Positions 1-5,997 are shown, counted from the stretch's first letter. The stretch: DNA of 8,009 nucleotides from JAVXTH01 sp036641395 (GCA_036641395.1 JAVWEY010000052.1:1-8009); one strand, 5' to 3'. Translations and numbers: made by a program. The notes: generated by a model from the sequence alone, not told the origin.

Positions 1-378
1 ATAAATATAAAAACTAAAAGAGTTACTATAGGCAAGATTAAAACGGATCATTAAAACATCCAGTAATAAACAAACAAATGCAATTAAGAAATTAGTTAAT
101 GGACCTGCAATTGCGGTTAATACCATTCCTACTTTAGGATTCTTGTAATAGTTTGGATTAACCATAACTGGTTTAGCCCAACCAAAACCAAACACAATTA
201 GACATAAAGTTCCAAATGGATCCAAATGTGCAAATGGATTTAAAGATAATCTTCCCTCTCGTTTTGGGGTTGGATCGCCTAATTTATATGATACAAAACC
301 ATGAGCTAGTTCATGTAAAGTTAAAGCAATTAAAACGGCAGGAAGAAGAAATTTTAAATTATCAAACGTGAAATTCAT
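1..378 (-). CDS. M50 (site-2 protease) family membrane metalloprotease, N-terminal part
   Basis: The visible 126 residues are the N-terminal part of an intramembrane zinc metalloprotease; the gene runs off the left edge of the window. The zinc-binding motif HELAH lies at residues 22-26 inside a hydrophobic segment (about 10-28). It is followed by NPFAHLDPFGT (48-58), the GWAKPV stretch (67-71) and AGPLTNF (91-97), all typical of the compact site-2 protease subgroup without an obvious PDZ insert. Family members cleave substrates within the membrane, but the substrate here cannot be told. The start ATG (376-378) is preceded by AAGGAGG at 384-390 with a 5-base gap, so the start is secure. It has its own promoter just upstream and probably does not depend on niaX read-through. 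The missing C-terminal half should carry the third zinc ligand, so catalytic completeness is not shown. Confidence 0.9.
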   Translation of the reverse strand, partial: MNFTFDNLKFLLPAVLIALTLHELAHGFVSYKLGDPTPKREGRLSLNPFAHLDPFGTLCLIVFGFGWAKPVMVNPNYYKNPKVGMVLTAIAGPLTNFLIAFVCLLLDVLMIRFNLAYSNSFSFYIY

Positions 379-404
379 AGGTACCTCCTTCTGTGATTTA
401 TGTT

Positions 405-433
405 ATCATAACCTTTTTATTATCGTTTGTAAA
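405..433 (-). promoter_or_regulatory. Promoter of the M50 protease gene
   Basis: On the minus strand TTTACA (428-433) and TATGAT (405-410) are separated by exactly 17 bases, a good sigma-A-type match. The predicted transcription start is near 398, about 20 bases before the start codon. The -35 box lies just beyond the U-rich tail of the preceding terminator candidate. Confidence 0.7.
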
Positions 434-440
434 GGCATAA

Positions 441-492
441 GAAAAGGAGGATTTTATTTCCAACAAATTGTTATTTGAATGGCTCATCCTCC
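441..492 (-). terminator. Candidate terminator after niaX
   Basis: GGAGGAT (446-452) pairs perfectly with ATCCTCC (486-492). Inside the long loop, CAAAT and ATTTG form a second small stem. On the minus strand the outer stem is followed by TTTTC, which is a short and imperfect U-run. It lies between the niaX stop and the promoter of the next gene, where a terminator is expected. The 33-base loop makes this weaker than a classic intrinsic terminator. A short T-run also follows the stem on the plus strand (494-498), but no gene feeds into it from that side. Confidence 0.45.
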
Positions 493-512
493 AGTTTTTA
501 TTATAATAAGTT

Positions 513-1088
513 TTAAATATTCGCAAACGATACTTTTTTAACATTTGCGATTGAAGCAACACTACTACTTCTACAGATTACTTTCCATACCGCAATCGAT
601 AAGATCAAATCAATACTACTATGGATTAAAGTTCCAACCCCAACTAGACCAAATACCATATAGATAAATTCATTGACACTGCTGTTACCAAGATAAATTG
701 GTAAGACAACCAAAACTTCACCAATGGCATGAATCAATCCAATTATAAGAATAAACATTGTTGTTTTAAATAATGAAGTTAGTGTATCTGGATGTTTCTT
801 TAAGTAAGTAGCTCCTAAAAATGCCCATACAACATGACTTAATGCTCTTAATACAACCACAATTGGAAATTGACCAGCTAGTAAAAAACCTAAAGCAGTT
901 CCAAGTGAAACCGCTACTGCAACACTTGGTGAAATAAAGATTGCGACCATAATAGCTACATGCGATGCTAAAGTAAAAGACATTGGTCCAACCATAATTT
1001 TAATTGGTGATACCATTGGTACTAAAATCCCTACGGCAATTAATAAAGCCGATAATGACATTGTAAATACTTTCCTATTTTGTTTCAC
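513..1088 (-). CDS. niaX: Niacin ECF transporter S component NiaX
   Basis: Membrane-embedded substrate-binding (S) subunit predicted to capture niacin (vitamin B3) and work with the shared energy-coupling module (EcfT plus two ATPases), which is not encoded here. The 191-residue protein is almost entirely hydrophobic, with about five or six membrane segments. It shows family-like stretches: the N-terminal SLSALLIAVG helix (11-20), SFTLASHV (37-44), FISP (51-54), and VLRALSHVVWAFLGA (79-93). Start choice: GGGAGG at 1097-1102 sits 8 bases before a GTG at 1086-1088. The longer reading frame, from a TTG at 1128-1130, would begin inside the operator candidate and before the ribosome site, so it is rejected. 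Immediate linkage to niaR strongly supports niacin as the ligand. The specificity call is a family and context inference; the ECF S-component fold is clear. Confidence 0.87.
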   Translation of the reverse strand: MKQNRKVFTMSLSALLIAVGILVPMVSPIKIMVGPMSFTLASHVAIMVAIFISPSVAVAVSLGTALGFLLAGQFPIVVVLRALSHVVWAFLGATYLKKHPDTLTSLFKTTMFILIIGLIHAIGEVLVVLPIYLGNSSVNEFIYMVFGLVGVGTLIHSSIDLILSIAVWKVICRSSSVASIANVKKVSFANI

Positions 1089-1096
1089 AAACAATT

Positions 1097-1102
1097 CCTC
1101 CC
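1097..1102 (-). promoter_or_regulatory. Ribosome binding site that fixes the niaX start
   Basis: GGGAGG on the minus strand, 8 bases before the GTG codon at 1086-1088. It lies inside the longer reading frame that could otherwise be called, so it decides in favour of the shorter protein. Confidence 0.75.
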
Positions 1103-1124
1103 TAAAACACAGCACCTTATTATA

Positions 1125-1139
1125 TGTCAAGACACGTGT
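1125..1139 (-). promoter_or_regulatory. Candidate NiaR operator before niaX
   Basis: Two overlapping dyads fall in 15 bases: TGTCAAGACA (1125-1134, arms TGTC/GACA) and ACACGTGT (1132-1139, a perfect palindrome). They begin at the predicted transcription start of niaX, so a bound repressor would block initiation. NiaR, encoded just upstream, is known in other Bacillota to repress niacin uptake and NAD synthesis genes when niacin is present. Assignment to NiaR rests on position and symmetry, not on a motif scan. Confidence 0.55.
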
Positions 1140-1146
1140 TAGGACT

Positions 1147-1174
1147 ATTGTATTACTTTCATAAATAATGTCAA
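1147..1174 (-). promoter_or_regulatory. Promoter of niaX
   Basis: Minus-strand TTGACA (1169-1174, consensus) and TACAAT (1147-1152) are 16 bases apart. The -35 box overlaps the niaR stop codon, so niaX can be transcribed separately from the upstream HAD-niaR genes. Predicted start is near 1140, touching the operator candidate. Confidence 0.7.
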
Positions 1175-1698
1175 TCTTTTATTTGATTGTGATACAAAAA
1201 ACCTTCTTGCTCTAATCGATTTAAAATTCTTTCAAAACATGCTTCATCTCGAGTGCGAATCGTATGTAGATGAAGTCCTTGAGTAAGATTTGATAATGGT
1301 TTTGCTTCTAACGCTTTTACTTTATTTAAAAACTCGTCCGCATCATATCTTGATGCTAAATGAAGATTTCCTCGTAATTCTCCATACAAAGGATGTTCAA
1401 CAATAACATCAATTATTTCTCCGCCTAAATCAATAATGGCATATATTTCTTTTGCTAAGTCTTTTTCTTTATGGACAACGGCAATTGTTCTTTCAATTAC
1501 ATCTTTAACTACAACTTCACATAAATAACCTCTAGGCGTTGCGATAATCTTAATTCCTTTTGCTCGTAATAACGCAATATCACCTACTACAATCTGTCTT
1601 GAAACATGAAACATATTCGCAAGATAACGAGCGGATATTGGTTTATCACTTTCACTGATAACTTTCATAATTTGATTACGACGATTATTTGTATCCAT
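1171..1698 (-). CDS. niaR: Niacin-responsive transcriptional repressor NiaR (HTH + 3H domain)
   Basis: DNA-binding repressor of niacin uptake and NAD synthesis genes, with nicotinic acid as corepressor in characterised relatives. The 175-residue protein has an N-terminal winged helix-turn-helix of the HTH_11 type (about 6-60, with ISARYLANMFHVSRQIVVGDIALLR as the recognition region in parts 21-45). A 3H domain follows (about 70-173). Its metal-site residues align as H76, E84, H143 and H145, matching in spacing the site seen in the Thermotoga maritima structure; H102 in EHPLYG is the third conserved-histidine block. Start choice: ATG at 1696-1698 with AAGGG about 8 bases before it; the longer frame from 1773 would run into the upstream gene. 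It starts 13 bases after the HAD phosphatase stop, so the two are probably co-transcribed. Its stop is TGA. The direct target is probably niaX next door. Confidence 0.92.
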   Translation of the reverse strand: MDTNNRRNQIMKVISESDKPISARYLANMFHVSRQIVVGDIALLRAKGIKIIATPRGYLCEVVVKDVIERTIAVVHKEKDLAKEIYAIIDLGGEIIDVIVEHPLYGELRGNLHLASRYDADEFLNKVKALEAKPLSNLTQGLHLHTIRTRDEACFERILNRLEQEGFLYHNQIKD

Positions 1699-1711
1699 GG
1701 TATCATCCCTT

Positions 1712-2536
1712 CTACATGTTAAATATGAATTTTTCAATTGCTTCACCAACCCCACCTTGGTTATGATCAGCACTAGTTATATAATCACAATAACTTCTTA
1801 CACCTTGATCAACATTTGCCACGCCAATTGCTAGGCCTGCTGCTTGTAGCATTGCAATATCATTAAAGTTATCACCAATTGCAATTGTTTCTTCTATTTT
1901 AATTCCTAAATAATCAGCAAGTTCTTTTAATCCTAAGCCTTTATCAATTCCAATATGATTTAGTTCTAGATAACGATTACTTGAAAAAGAAACACAAACT
2001 TCATCTTTTGTAATTGATTCCATTTCTTTCGCTAAGTTCATTAGATATGGCATATCACACTTTTGAAACATTATTTTCACAATTCTTTTATCTTCTAAAA
2101 AATCAATAGATGTTTGATTACACTCAATAAAATTAGGTTTAAATGATCTTAATACTTCTCTTTCCTCATTATCTAAATTGAATGCATAAATATCTCTTTC
2201 ACTAAAAACTTGAATTCCAATCTTTTTTGAAAAACCAAATGTTACAAGTTCTTTTACTTTATTAAAAGGCAATTCATGAAAAGTAAGAATTCGATTATCT
2301 TTATTCTCCGTTATAATTCCACCATTATTTGATATAACATATTCATTTTCTTTATTAAATGTTCCAAGTGTTTCAAGAATATCATTAATACTTGTAAAGC
2401 CTCGACCAGTTGCTGGCACAAAGCGAACTCCATATTCATCTTCCGCTCTCTTTATCGCATCTATATTTCTTTTAACTATTTTTTTATCTTTATCAAGCAG
2501 TGTTTCATCTAAATCGCACGCAATTAGTTTATACAT
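1712..2536 (-). CDS. Cof-type HAD-IIB family phosphatase
   Basis: Soluble haloacid dehalogenase superfamily phosphatase of 274 residues, the normal length for the Cof/YidA group. All four HAD motifs are visible: DLDETLLD with nucleophile D8 and D10; PATGR with T43; GIDKG with K199; and IGDNFNDIAML with D222 and D226. A C2B-type cap lies between motifs II and III (about 85-190). Family members dephosphorylate sugar phosphates, FMN, pyridoxal phosphate or nucleotides, and substrate cannot be read from sequence. AAGGAG (2546-2551) precedes the ATG at 2534-2536. Being first in a unit with niaR and niaX invites the idea of a role in nicotinamide or vitamin phosphate metabolism, but this is only context. 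Confidence 0.93.
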   Translation of the reverse strand: MYKLIACDLDETLLDKDKKIVKRNIDAIKRAEDEYGVRFVPATGRGFTSINDILETLGTFNKENEYVISNNGGIITENKDNRILTFHELPFNKVKELVTFGFSKKIGIQVFSERDIYAFNLDNEEREVLRSFKPNFIECNQTSIDFLEDKRIVKIMFQKCDMPYLMNLAKEMESITKDEVCVSFSSNRYLELNHIGIDKGLGLKELADYLGIKIEETIAIGDNFNDIAMLQAAGLAIGVANVDQGVRSYCDYITSADHNQGGVGEAIEKFIFNM

Positions 2537-2565
2537 TATTATTTACTCCTTCATTCAACGAATCT

Positions 2566-2574
2566 ATTATATCA
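2566..2574 (-). promoter_or_regulatory. Extended -10 promoter of the HAD-niaR unit
   Basis: Minus-strand TGATATAAT is a perfect -10 with the TGn extension. No good -35 is seen at 16-18 bases, which is common for extended -10 promoters. Predicted start is near 2559, about 23 bases before the ATG. Confidence 0.55.
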
Positions 2575-2708
2575 GAATTTGAATAATAAAACTTATTGGA
2601 TCCGCTTCATTTCTTATAAAACATTTTAGAATACATATAATAGACAAATTTTACGATAAATCCCACCATTCCACATATTTTATCACAACAATCTTTGATG
2701 TTTTAGGC

Positions 2709-2714
2709 TATAAT
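2709..2714 (+). promoter_or_regulatory. -10 box of the oleate hydratase gene
   Basis: TATAAT lies 30 bases before the start codon, giving a leader of about 24 bases. No convincing -35 is visible at the right distance (CAACAA is the best at 17 bases), so the promoter may be weak or activator-dependent. The rest of the 208-bp gap from 2537 holds only this promoter and the divergent HAD promoter, as far as I can see. Confidence 0.5.
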
Positions 2715-2744
2715 ATATTTAAAGAAAGAAAAGAGGTTGTATGA

Positions 2745-4457
2745 ATGAAAAAGAAAAAACTCTTAGCAATTGGTACCCTAGCAGCAACCGCTGCAGCAGC
2801 ATTACTTGCGAAAAAGAAAAGTGATGCGCTAAAAAGCGAGAAACTAGTTGAAGATTCTATAGTAATTTACAATCATAATGAAGATACTCATGCTTATTTA
2901 ATCGGTGGAGGTTTAGCCAGTATGGCTGCCGCTGCTTATTTAATCCAAGATGGTGGACTACAAGGACCAAATATTCATATTATGGAAAGTATGAATATTT
3001 TAGGAGGCAGCAACGATGGTAGTGGAGATATCGAACATGGTTTCCTTTGTCGTGGCGGTAGAATGTTGAATGAAGAAACTTATGAGAACTTTTGGGACTT
3101 ATTTAAAACGATTCCTTCGATTGAGTATCCAGGTCGCAGTGTAACGGAAGAAATTCTAAGCTTTGATCATGCCCACCCAACGCATGCAAAAGCTAGACTT
3201 GTTGATAAGAATGGTAAGATATTAAATGTACATTCAATGGGCTTTAATACAAAAGATCGATTATTACTAGGGAAATTAATCAATACAAAAGAATCAAAGT
3301 TAGATGACTTAACTATCGAAGATTGGTTTAAGAGTTCTCCACATTTCTTTACAACTAATTTCTGGCATATGTGGCAAACAACCTTTGCCTTTCAAACTTG
3401 GTCTTCTTTATTTGAATTTAGACGTTATATGGAACGAATGATTTTTGAATTTTCAAGAATTGAAACACTTGCTGGTGTTACTCGCACTCAATATAATCAA
3501 TATGAATCTGTTATCTTACCAATTCAAACTTATCTAGAGGCAAATGGTGTTGATTTTAAATGTAATTGTAAAGTTGTTGATATTGATTTTAGTGATGATG
3601 AGCATATCTATGCTAACACATTACATTTAGATGATAATCATATTGAAACAACGGTTTCGCTTCGCCCTCAGGATTTATGTATCATGACCAATGGTTGTAT
3701 GAGCGATAATGCAACACTTGGCGATTTTAATCATGCCCCTGAATACATTTGTGATCATCCGGTATCTTTTGAATTATGGGAGAAGATTGCGAATAAAAAA
3801 GAAGGTTTAGGTAATCCTCTACCTTTCTGTAGTAAACCTCACGAAAGTAATTGGGAAAGTTTCACAGTTACGATGAAAGGTAATAAATTATTAAAACTAA
3901 TTGAAAAATTCTCAAATAATATTCCAGGTAGTGGAGCATTAATGACATTTAAAGATTCTAGTTGGAAGATGAGTATTGTCGTTGCTGCGCAACCCCATTT
4001 TAAGAATCAACCACTAGATTCGACGATTTTTTGGGCTTATGGTTTATATACAGACCACATTGGAGATTATGTTAAGAAACCAATGTTAGAGTGTACCGGT
4101 GAAGAATTAATGATTGAGTTATTACATCACTTACATTTTGAAGAACAGTTAGATGAAATAATGGCTAGTGTTACAAATGTTATTCCTTGTATGATGCCTT
4201 ACATTGATTCTCAATTTCTTCCTAGAAAAATGAGTGATCGACCACTTGTAGTTCCAAACGGATCTAAGAACTTTGCGATGATTTCACAGTTCGTAGAAAT
4301 TAGTGAAGATATGGTATTCACAGAAGAATACTCAGTACGTGCGGCCCGCATTGCCGTTTATAAGTTACTAGGTATCCAAAAGAAAATATGTCCGGTAACA
4401 CCTTATAATAAGGATCCTAAAGTATTACTAAAAGCATTAAAAACTGCATATCGCTAA
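2745..4457 (+). CDS. ohyA: Oleate hydratase (FAD-dependent fatty acid double-bond hydratase, MCRA family)
   Basis: Adds water across the cis-9 double bond of oleic and related unsaturated fatty acids to give 10-hydroxy acids; relatives detoxify host or dietary fatty acids. The 570 residues cover the whole family. An FAD-binding motif GGGLAS sits at 54-59, followed by the second flavin stretch ILGGSNDGSG (85-94) and RGGR (103-106). The core block is NFWHMWQTTFAF (205-216), RRYMERMIFEF (226-236) and YNQYES (250-255). Later come the QPHFKNQP (416-423), ECTGEE (449-454), PCMMPY (481-486) and TEEYSVR (526-532) signatures. Start: AAGAGG (2731-2736) precedes the ATG at 2745. Two oddities. The N-terminus begins KKKK, then a 17-residue hydrophobic, alanine-rich stretch (6-22), then KKK, unlike the soluble start of typical members. 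The residue after RGGR is M107, where well-studied enzymes have the catalytic Glu. Family call is certain; activity on oleate is inferred. Confidence 0.95.
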   Translation: MKKKKLLAIGTLAATAAAALLAKKKSDALKSEKLVEDSIVIYNHNEDTHAYLIGGGLASMAAAAYLIQDGGLQGPNIHIMESMNILGGSNDGSGDIEHGFLCRGGRMLNEETYENFWDLFKTIPSIEYPGRSVTEEILSFDHAHPTHAKARLVDKNGKILNVHSMGFNTKDRLLLGKLINTKESKLDDLTIEDWFKSSPHFFTTNFWHMWQTTFAFQTWSSLFEFRRYMERMIFEFSRIETLAGVTRTQYNQYESVILPIQTYLEANGVDFKCNCKVVDIDFSDDEHIYANTLHLDDNHIETTVSLRPQDLCIMTNGCMSDNATLGDFNHAPEYICDHPVSFELWEKIANKKEGLGNPLPFCSKPHESNWESFTVTMKGNKLLKLIEKFSNNIPGSGALMTFKDSSWKMSIVVAAQPHFKNQPLDSTIFWAYGLYTDHIGDYVKKPMLECTGEELMIELLHHLHFEEQLDEIMASVTNVIPCMMPYIDSQFLPRKMSDRPLVVPNGSKNFAMISQFVEISEDMVFTEEYSVRAARIAVYKLLGIQKKICPVTPYNKDPKVLLKALKTAYR

Positions 4458-4460
4458 TTC

Positions 4461-4492
4461 AAAGGGCCACAACTTCAAAGTTGTGACCCTTT
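4461..4492 (+). terminator. Hairpin after oleate hydratase
   Basis: AAAGGG and CACAACTT pair with AAGTTGTG and CCCTTT around a tiny loop, with one C-A mismatch. It begins 3 bases after the stop codon. The following T-rich stretch (TTTATCTT) is a modest U-run. The nearly symmetric A and T flanks could also let it act on the opposite strand. Confidence 0.75.
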
Positions 4493-4495
4493 ATC

Positions 4496-4524
4496 TTGAC
4501 GATAATTATCTTATTTGTTATACT
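4496..4524 (+). promoter_or_regulatory. Promoter of the tRNA-Glu gene
   Basis: TTGACG (4496-4501) and TATACT (4519-4524) are exactly 17 bases apart, a near-consensus promoter as expected for a stable RNA. Predicted start is near 4531, leaving a short 5' leader. It begins immediately after the oleate hydratase hairpin. Confidence 0.8.
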
Positions 4525-4547
4525 AACGTAGCAATAAATAAACTTTT

Positions 4548-4623
4548 GGCGCGTTGGAGAAACGGTTAACTCACATGCCTTTCACGCATGCACTCACGGG
4601 TTCAAATCCCGTACGCGTCACCA
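4548..4623 (+). tRNA. tRNA-Glu (anticodon UUC)
   Basis: Full cloverleaf of 76 bases with encoded CCA. Acceptor GGCGCGT (4548-4554) pairs with ACGCGTC (4613-4619), including one G-T pair. The D stem is GAG/CTC (4557-4559 with 4570-4572). The anticodon stem is CATGC/GCATG with loop CTTTCAC, and the anticodon TTC is at 4581-4583. A five-base variable loop follows, then the T arm ACGGG-TTCAAAT-CCCGT (4596-4612), discriminator A4620 and CCA 4621-4623. It decodes GAA and GAG. It stands alone, with its own promoter and terminator. Confidence 0.96.
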
Positions 4624-4635
4624 ATCAAACAATAT

Positions 4636-4658
4636 AAGCCTTCAATGAAGGTTTTTTT
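4636..4658 (+). terminator. Intrinsic terminator of the tRNA-Glu gene
   Basis: CCTTC-AAT-GAAGG stem, extendable by G-T and A-T pairs, followed by seven T residues. On the opposite strand the tail is poor in T, so it serves mainly the tRNA. Its end overlaps the stop codon of the convergent lysine-rich gene by two bases. Confidence 0.85.
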
Positions 4659-5814
4659 ATTTGTTAGCAATTTCAACTAACTTTAAATGATAATCAAATC
4701 GCTCATCAACAATTTGTAGAGCTCCTTGAGCAATTGCTTTCGCTTTACCTAAATCAAATGCTTCATAAACATGGGCAAAACGATAGTAGATATAGTCCTT
4801 AATCTGATTCTCTCTTAAAATATAATTATAACAATCATCCCCATGTAAGAAGTCATTATGTTTAATATATAAATCAGCAACATCTAATAGCAACGCTTGT
4901 TCATAGATTGGATAAATATCTGTGTATTGTGATAACACAGCAAACATGAAGTCTTCATAATATGCAACATCTTTATGTTGGTATTCAGGAAGGACCTCAT
5001 AAGCTAATTTCATAAAATGAGCAACGAACGATTCTATATCGATACCTAATAATTCACTAACTGTTTTCGCTTCGTTAATAATACGTCGTTGACCAATCAT
5101 TAAAACCTTTTCCATTAAGGCAAATGCCTCTAAATATGCTTTAGAATTCACTTCAAATTCCTTAACGATTGCATGTTTCATATTTATTTCGATTGCTTTT
5201 CGCATATCTTTAAATTCAACCGCTTTAATTTCCATTGTATCGCAAACTTTATTCAATGTTTCATAAAGCATAGCAACAACAATTGCTTCTGATTCAATTA
5301 CATTCTCTGTTTCGCTTACAATTCTTTTTGCTTCCTTCATTAAATCTTCGCTAACTAATAGCAAGTTGTAACAATCTTGATAATTCAGTGAAATCGAATT
5401 ATTATTTAATCTTTCAAAGCATTCATCTAAACTTAATGTCAGAAATTCTTCTTTTACTGTTTTAGATTTTGGAAGTTTAGTTTCAACTACTGGTGCTTTC
5501 TTAATAGCAATTTTCTTTACTTCTTTGCTTGTAATCTTTTCTGGTGCTTTCTTAGTAGCAATTTTCTTTACTTCTTTACTTGCAATCTTTTCTGGTGCTT
5601 TCTTAGTAGCAATTTTCTTTACTTCCTTACTTGTAATCTTTTCTGGTGCTTTCTTAGCAGCAATTTTCTTTACTTCTTTGCTTGTAATCTTTTCTGGTGC
5701 TTTCTTAACTTCCGCTTTTTCAGCAACTACTTTTGTCGTAACTTTCTTTTCTGGTTTTACCTCTTTTTTTACTTGTTGCAATTTACTTTTTGTCGTTTGG
5801 ACCTTCTTACTCAT
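4657..5814 (-). CDS. Protein of unknown function with lysine-rich repeat tail and helical C-terminal domain
   Basis: I do not recognise a named family. The 385-residue protein has two parts. Residues 1 to about 120 are very rich in Lys, Ala, Val and Glu. They contain four tandem copies of a 17-residue unit APEKITSKEVKKIAxKK (39-106), where x is A, T, T, I. The rest (about 125-385) is a predicted all-helical, fairly acidic domain with many Glu, Asp, Tyr and Leu residues, and looks soluble with no membrane segment or signal peptide. The tail resembles the basic Lys/Ala/Pro tails of histone-H1-like or other nucleic-acid-binding proteins, so an electrostatic interaction with DNA, RNA or the cell surface is conceivable; this is inference. 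The C-terminal part has a TPR-like look in places (VADLYIKHNDFLHGDDCYNY) but no clear repeat pattern. Start: AAGGAGG (5822-5828), 7 bases before ATG 5812-5814; the longer GTG frame at 5838 begins before the ribosome site. Confidence 0.85.
   Translation of the reverse strand: MSKKVQTTKSKLQQVKKEVKPEKKVTTKVVAEKAEVKKAPEKITSKEVKKIAAKKAPEKITSKEVKKIATKKAPEKIASKEVKKIATKKAPEKITSKEVKKIAIKKAPVVETKLPKSKTVKEEFLTLSLDECFERLNNNSISLNYQDCYNLLLVSEDLMKEAKRIVSETENVIESEAIVVAMLYETLNKVCDTMEIKAVEFKDMRKAIEINMKHAIVKEFEVNSKAYLEAFALMEKVLMIGQRRIINEAKTVSELLGIDIESFVAHFMKLAYEVLPEYQHKDVAYYEDFMFAVLSQYTDIYPIYEQALLLDVADLYIKHNDFLHGDDCYNYILRENQIKDYIYYRFAHVYEAFDLGKAKAIAQGALQIVDERFDYHLKLVEIANK
5497..5700 (-). repeat. Four tandem 51-bp in-frame repeats
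   Basis: Copies lie at 5650-5700, 5599-5649, 5548-5598 and 5497-5547 in coding order. Each encodes 17 residues. By eye, the pairs compared differ at only two or three of 51 bases, some of them silent, so the array expanded recently or is kept homogeneous by recombination. The array begins after residue 38 and ends at a partial fifth unit (AP at residues 107-108). Confidence 0.95.
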
Positions 5815-5867
5815 AAACGCTCCTCCTTCATTCTCCACAATCGAAAGTTGGTTTCTTATATGATATA

Positions 5868-5876
5868 ATTATAGCA
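5868..5876 (-). promoter_or_regulatory. Extended -10 promoter of the lysine-rich gene
   Basis: Minus-strand TGCTATAAT is a perfect -10 with TGn extension and no good -35. Predicted start is near 5861, giving a leader of about 47 bases. The same nine bases precede the zinc-ribbon gene at 7766-7774. Confidence 0.6.
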
Positions 5877-5917
5877 CATTTAGAATTAAGCGCTGTGCTT
5901 ATTTTACATTATCATCT

Positions 5918-5946
5918 TTGCATATTTTGTCACATAAGCATATAAT
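5918..5946 (+). promoter_or_regulatory. Promoter of htrA (P1)
   Basis: TTGCAT (5918-5923) and TATAAT (5941-5946) are 17 bases apart. Predicted start is near 5953, leaving a leader of about 109 bases. A second -10-like TATACT at 6029-6034, with no good -35, could be a nearer promoter with a leader of about 20 bases. Confidence 0.55.
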
Positions 5947-5997
5947 TATGACTGTGAAAGAAACATAATTGTGTCAAAAATACAATGATTTCACACA
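5928..5997 (+). promoter_or_regulatory. TGTGA-type half-sites upstream of htrA
   Basis: TGTCACA (5928-5934) and TGTGAAA (5953-5959) form arms TCACA/TGTGA centred on the P1 -10 box. TGTGAAA also pairs with TTTCACA (5989-5995), and another TGTGTCA lies at 5971-5976 and just before. The arrangement suits a regulator of htrA acting on envelope stress, but the regulator cannot be named from this. Classic CIRCE or CtsR sites are not seen. Confidence 0.4.

Noticed and set aside
1089..1130. Longer niaX start at TTG 1130
   Set aside because: It would start inside the operator candidate, and the ribosome site at 1097-1102 points to the GTG at 1088.
1085..1180. Riboswitch in the niaX leader
   Set aside because: The leader from the predicted start to the GTG is only about 50 bases and shows no conserved aptamer structure; a repressor operator explains the region better.
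2537..2744. Small gene or RNA in the divergent gap between the HAD and oleate hydratase genes
   Set aside because: I found no open frame with a ribosome site and no stable hairpin with a U-run; the -10-like TATAAT at 2636-2641 has no -35 and leads to nothing.
4548..4623. Integration (attachment) site in the tRNA-Glu 3' end
   Set aside because: No integrase gene and no repeat of the tRNA 3' end are visible in the window.
5497..5700. CRISPR array
   Set aside because: The 51-bp units are contiguous with no spacers, in frame, and coding.
5525..5863. Plus-strand open frame with repeated hydrophobic Phe/Leu/Ile units opposite the lysine-rich gene
   Set aside because: It is the mirror of the tandem lysine-rich repeats on the minus strand, has no good ribosome site, and the apparent repeats are explained by the real gene.
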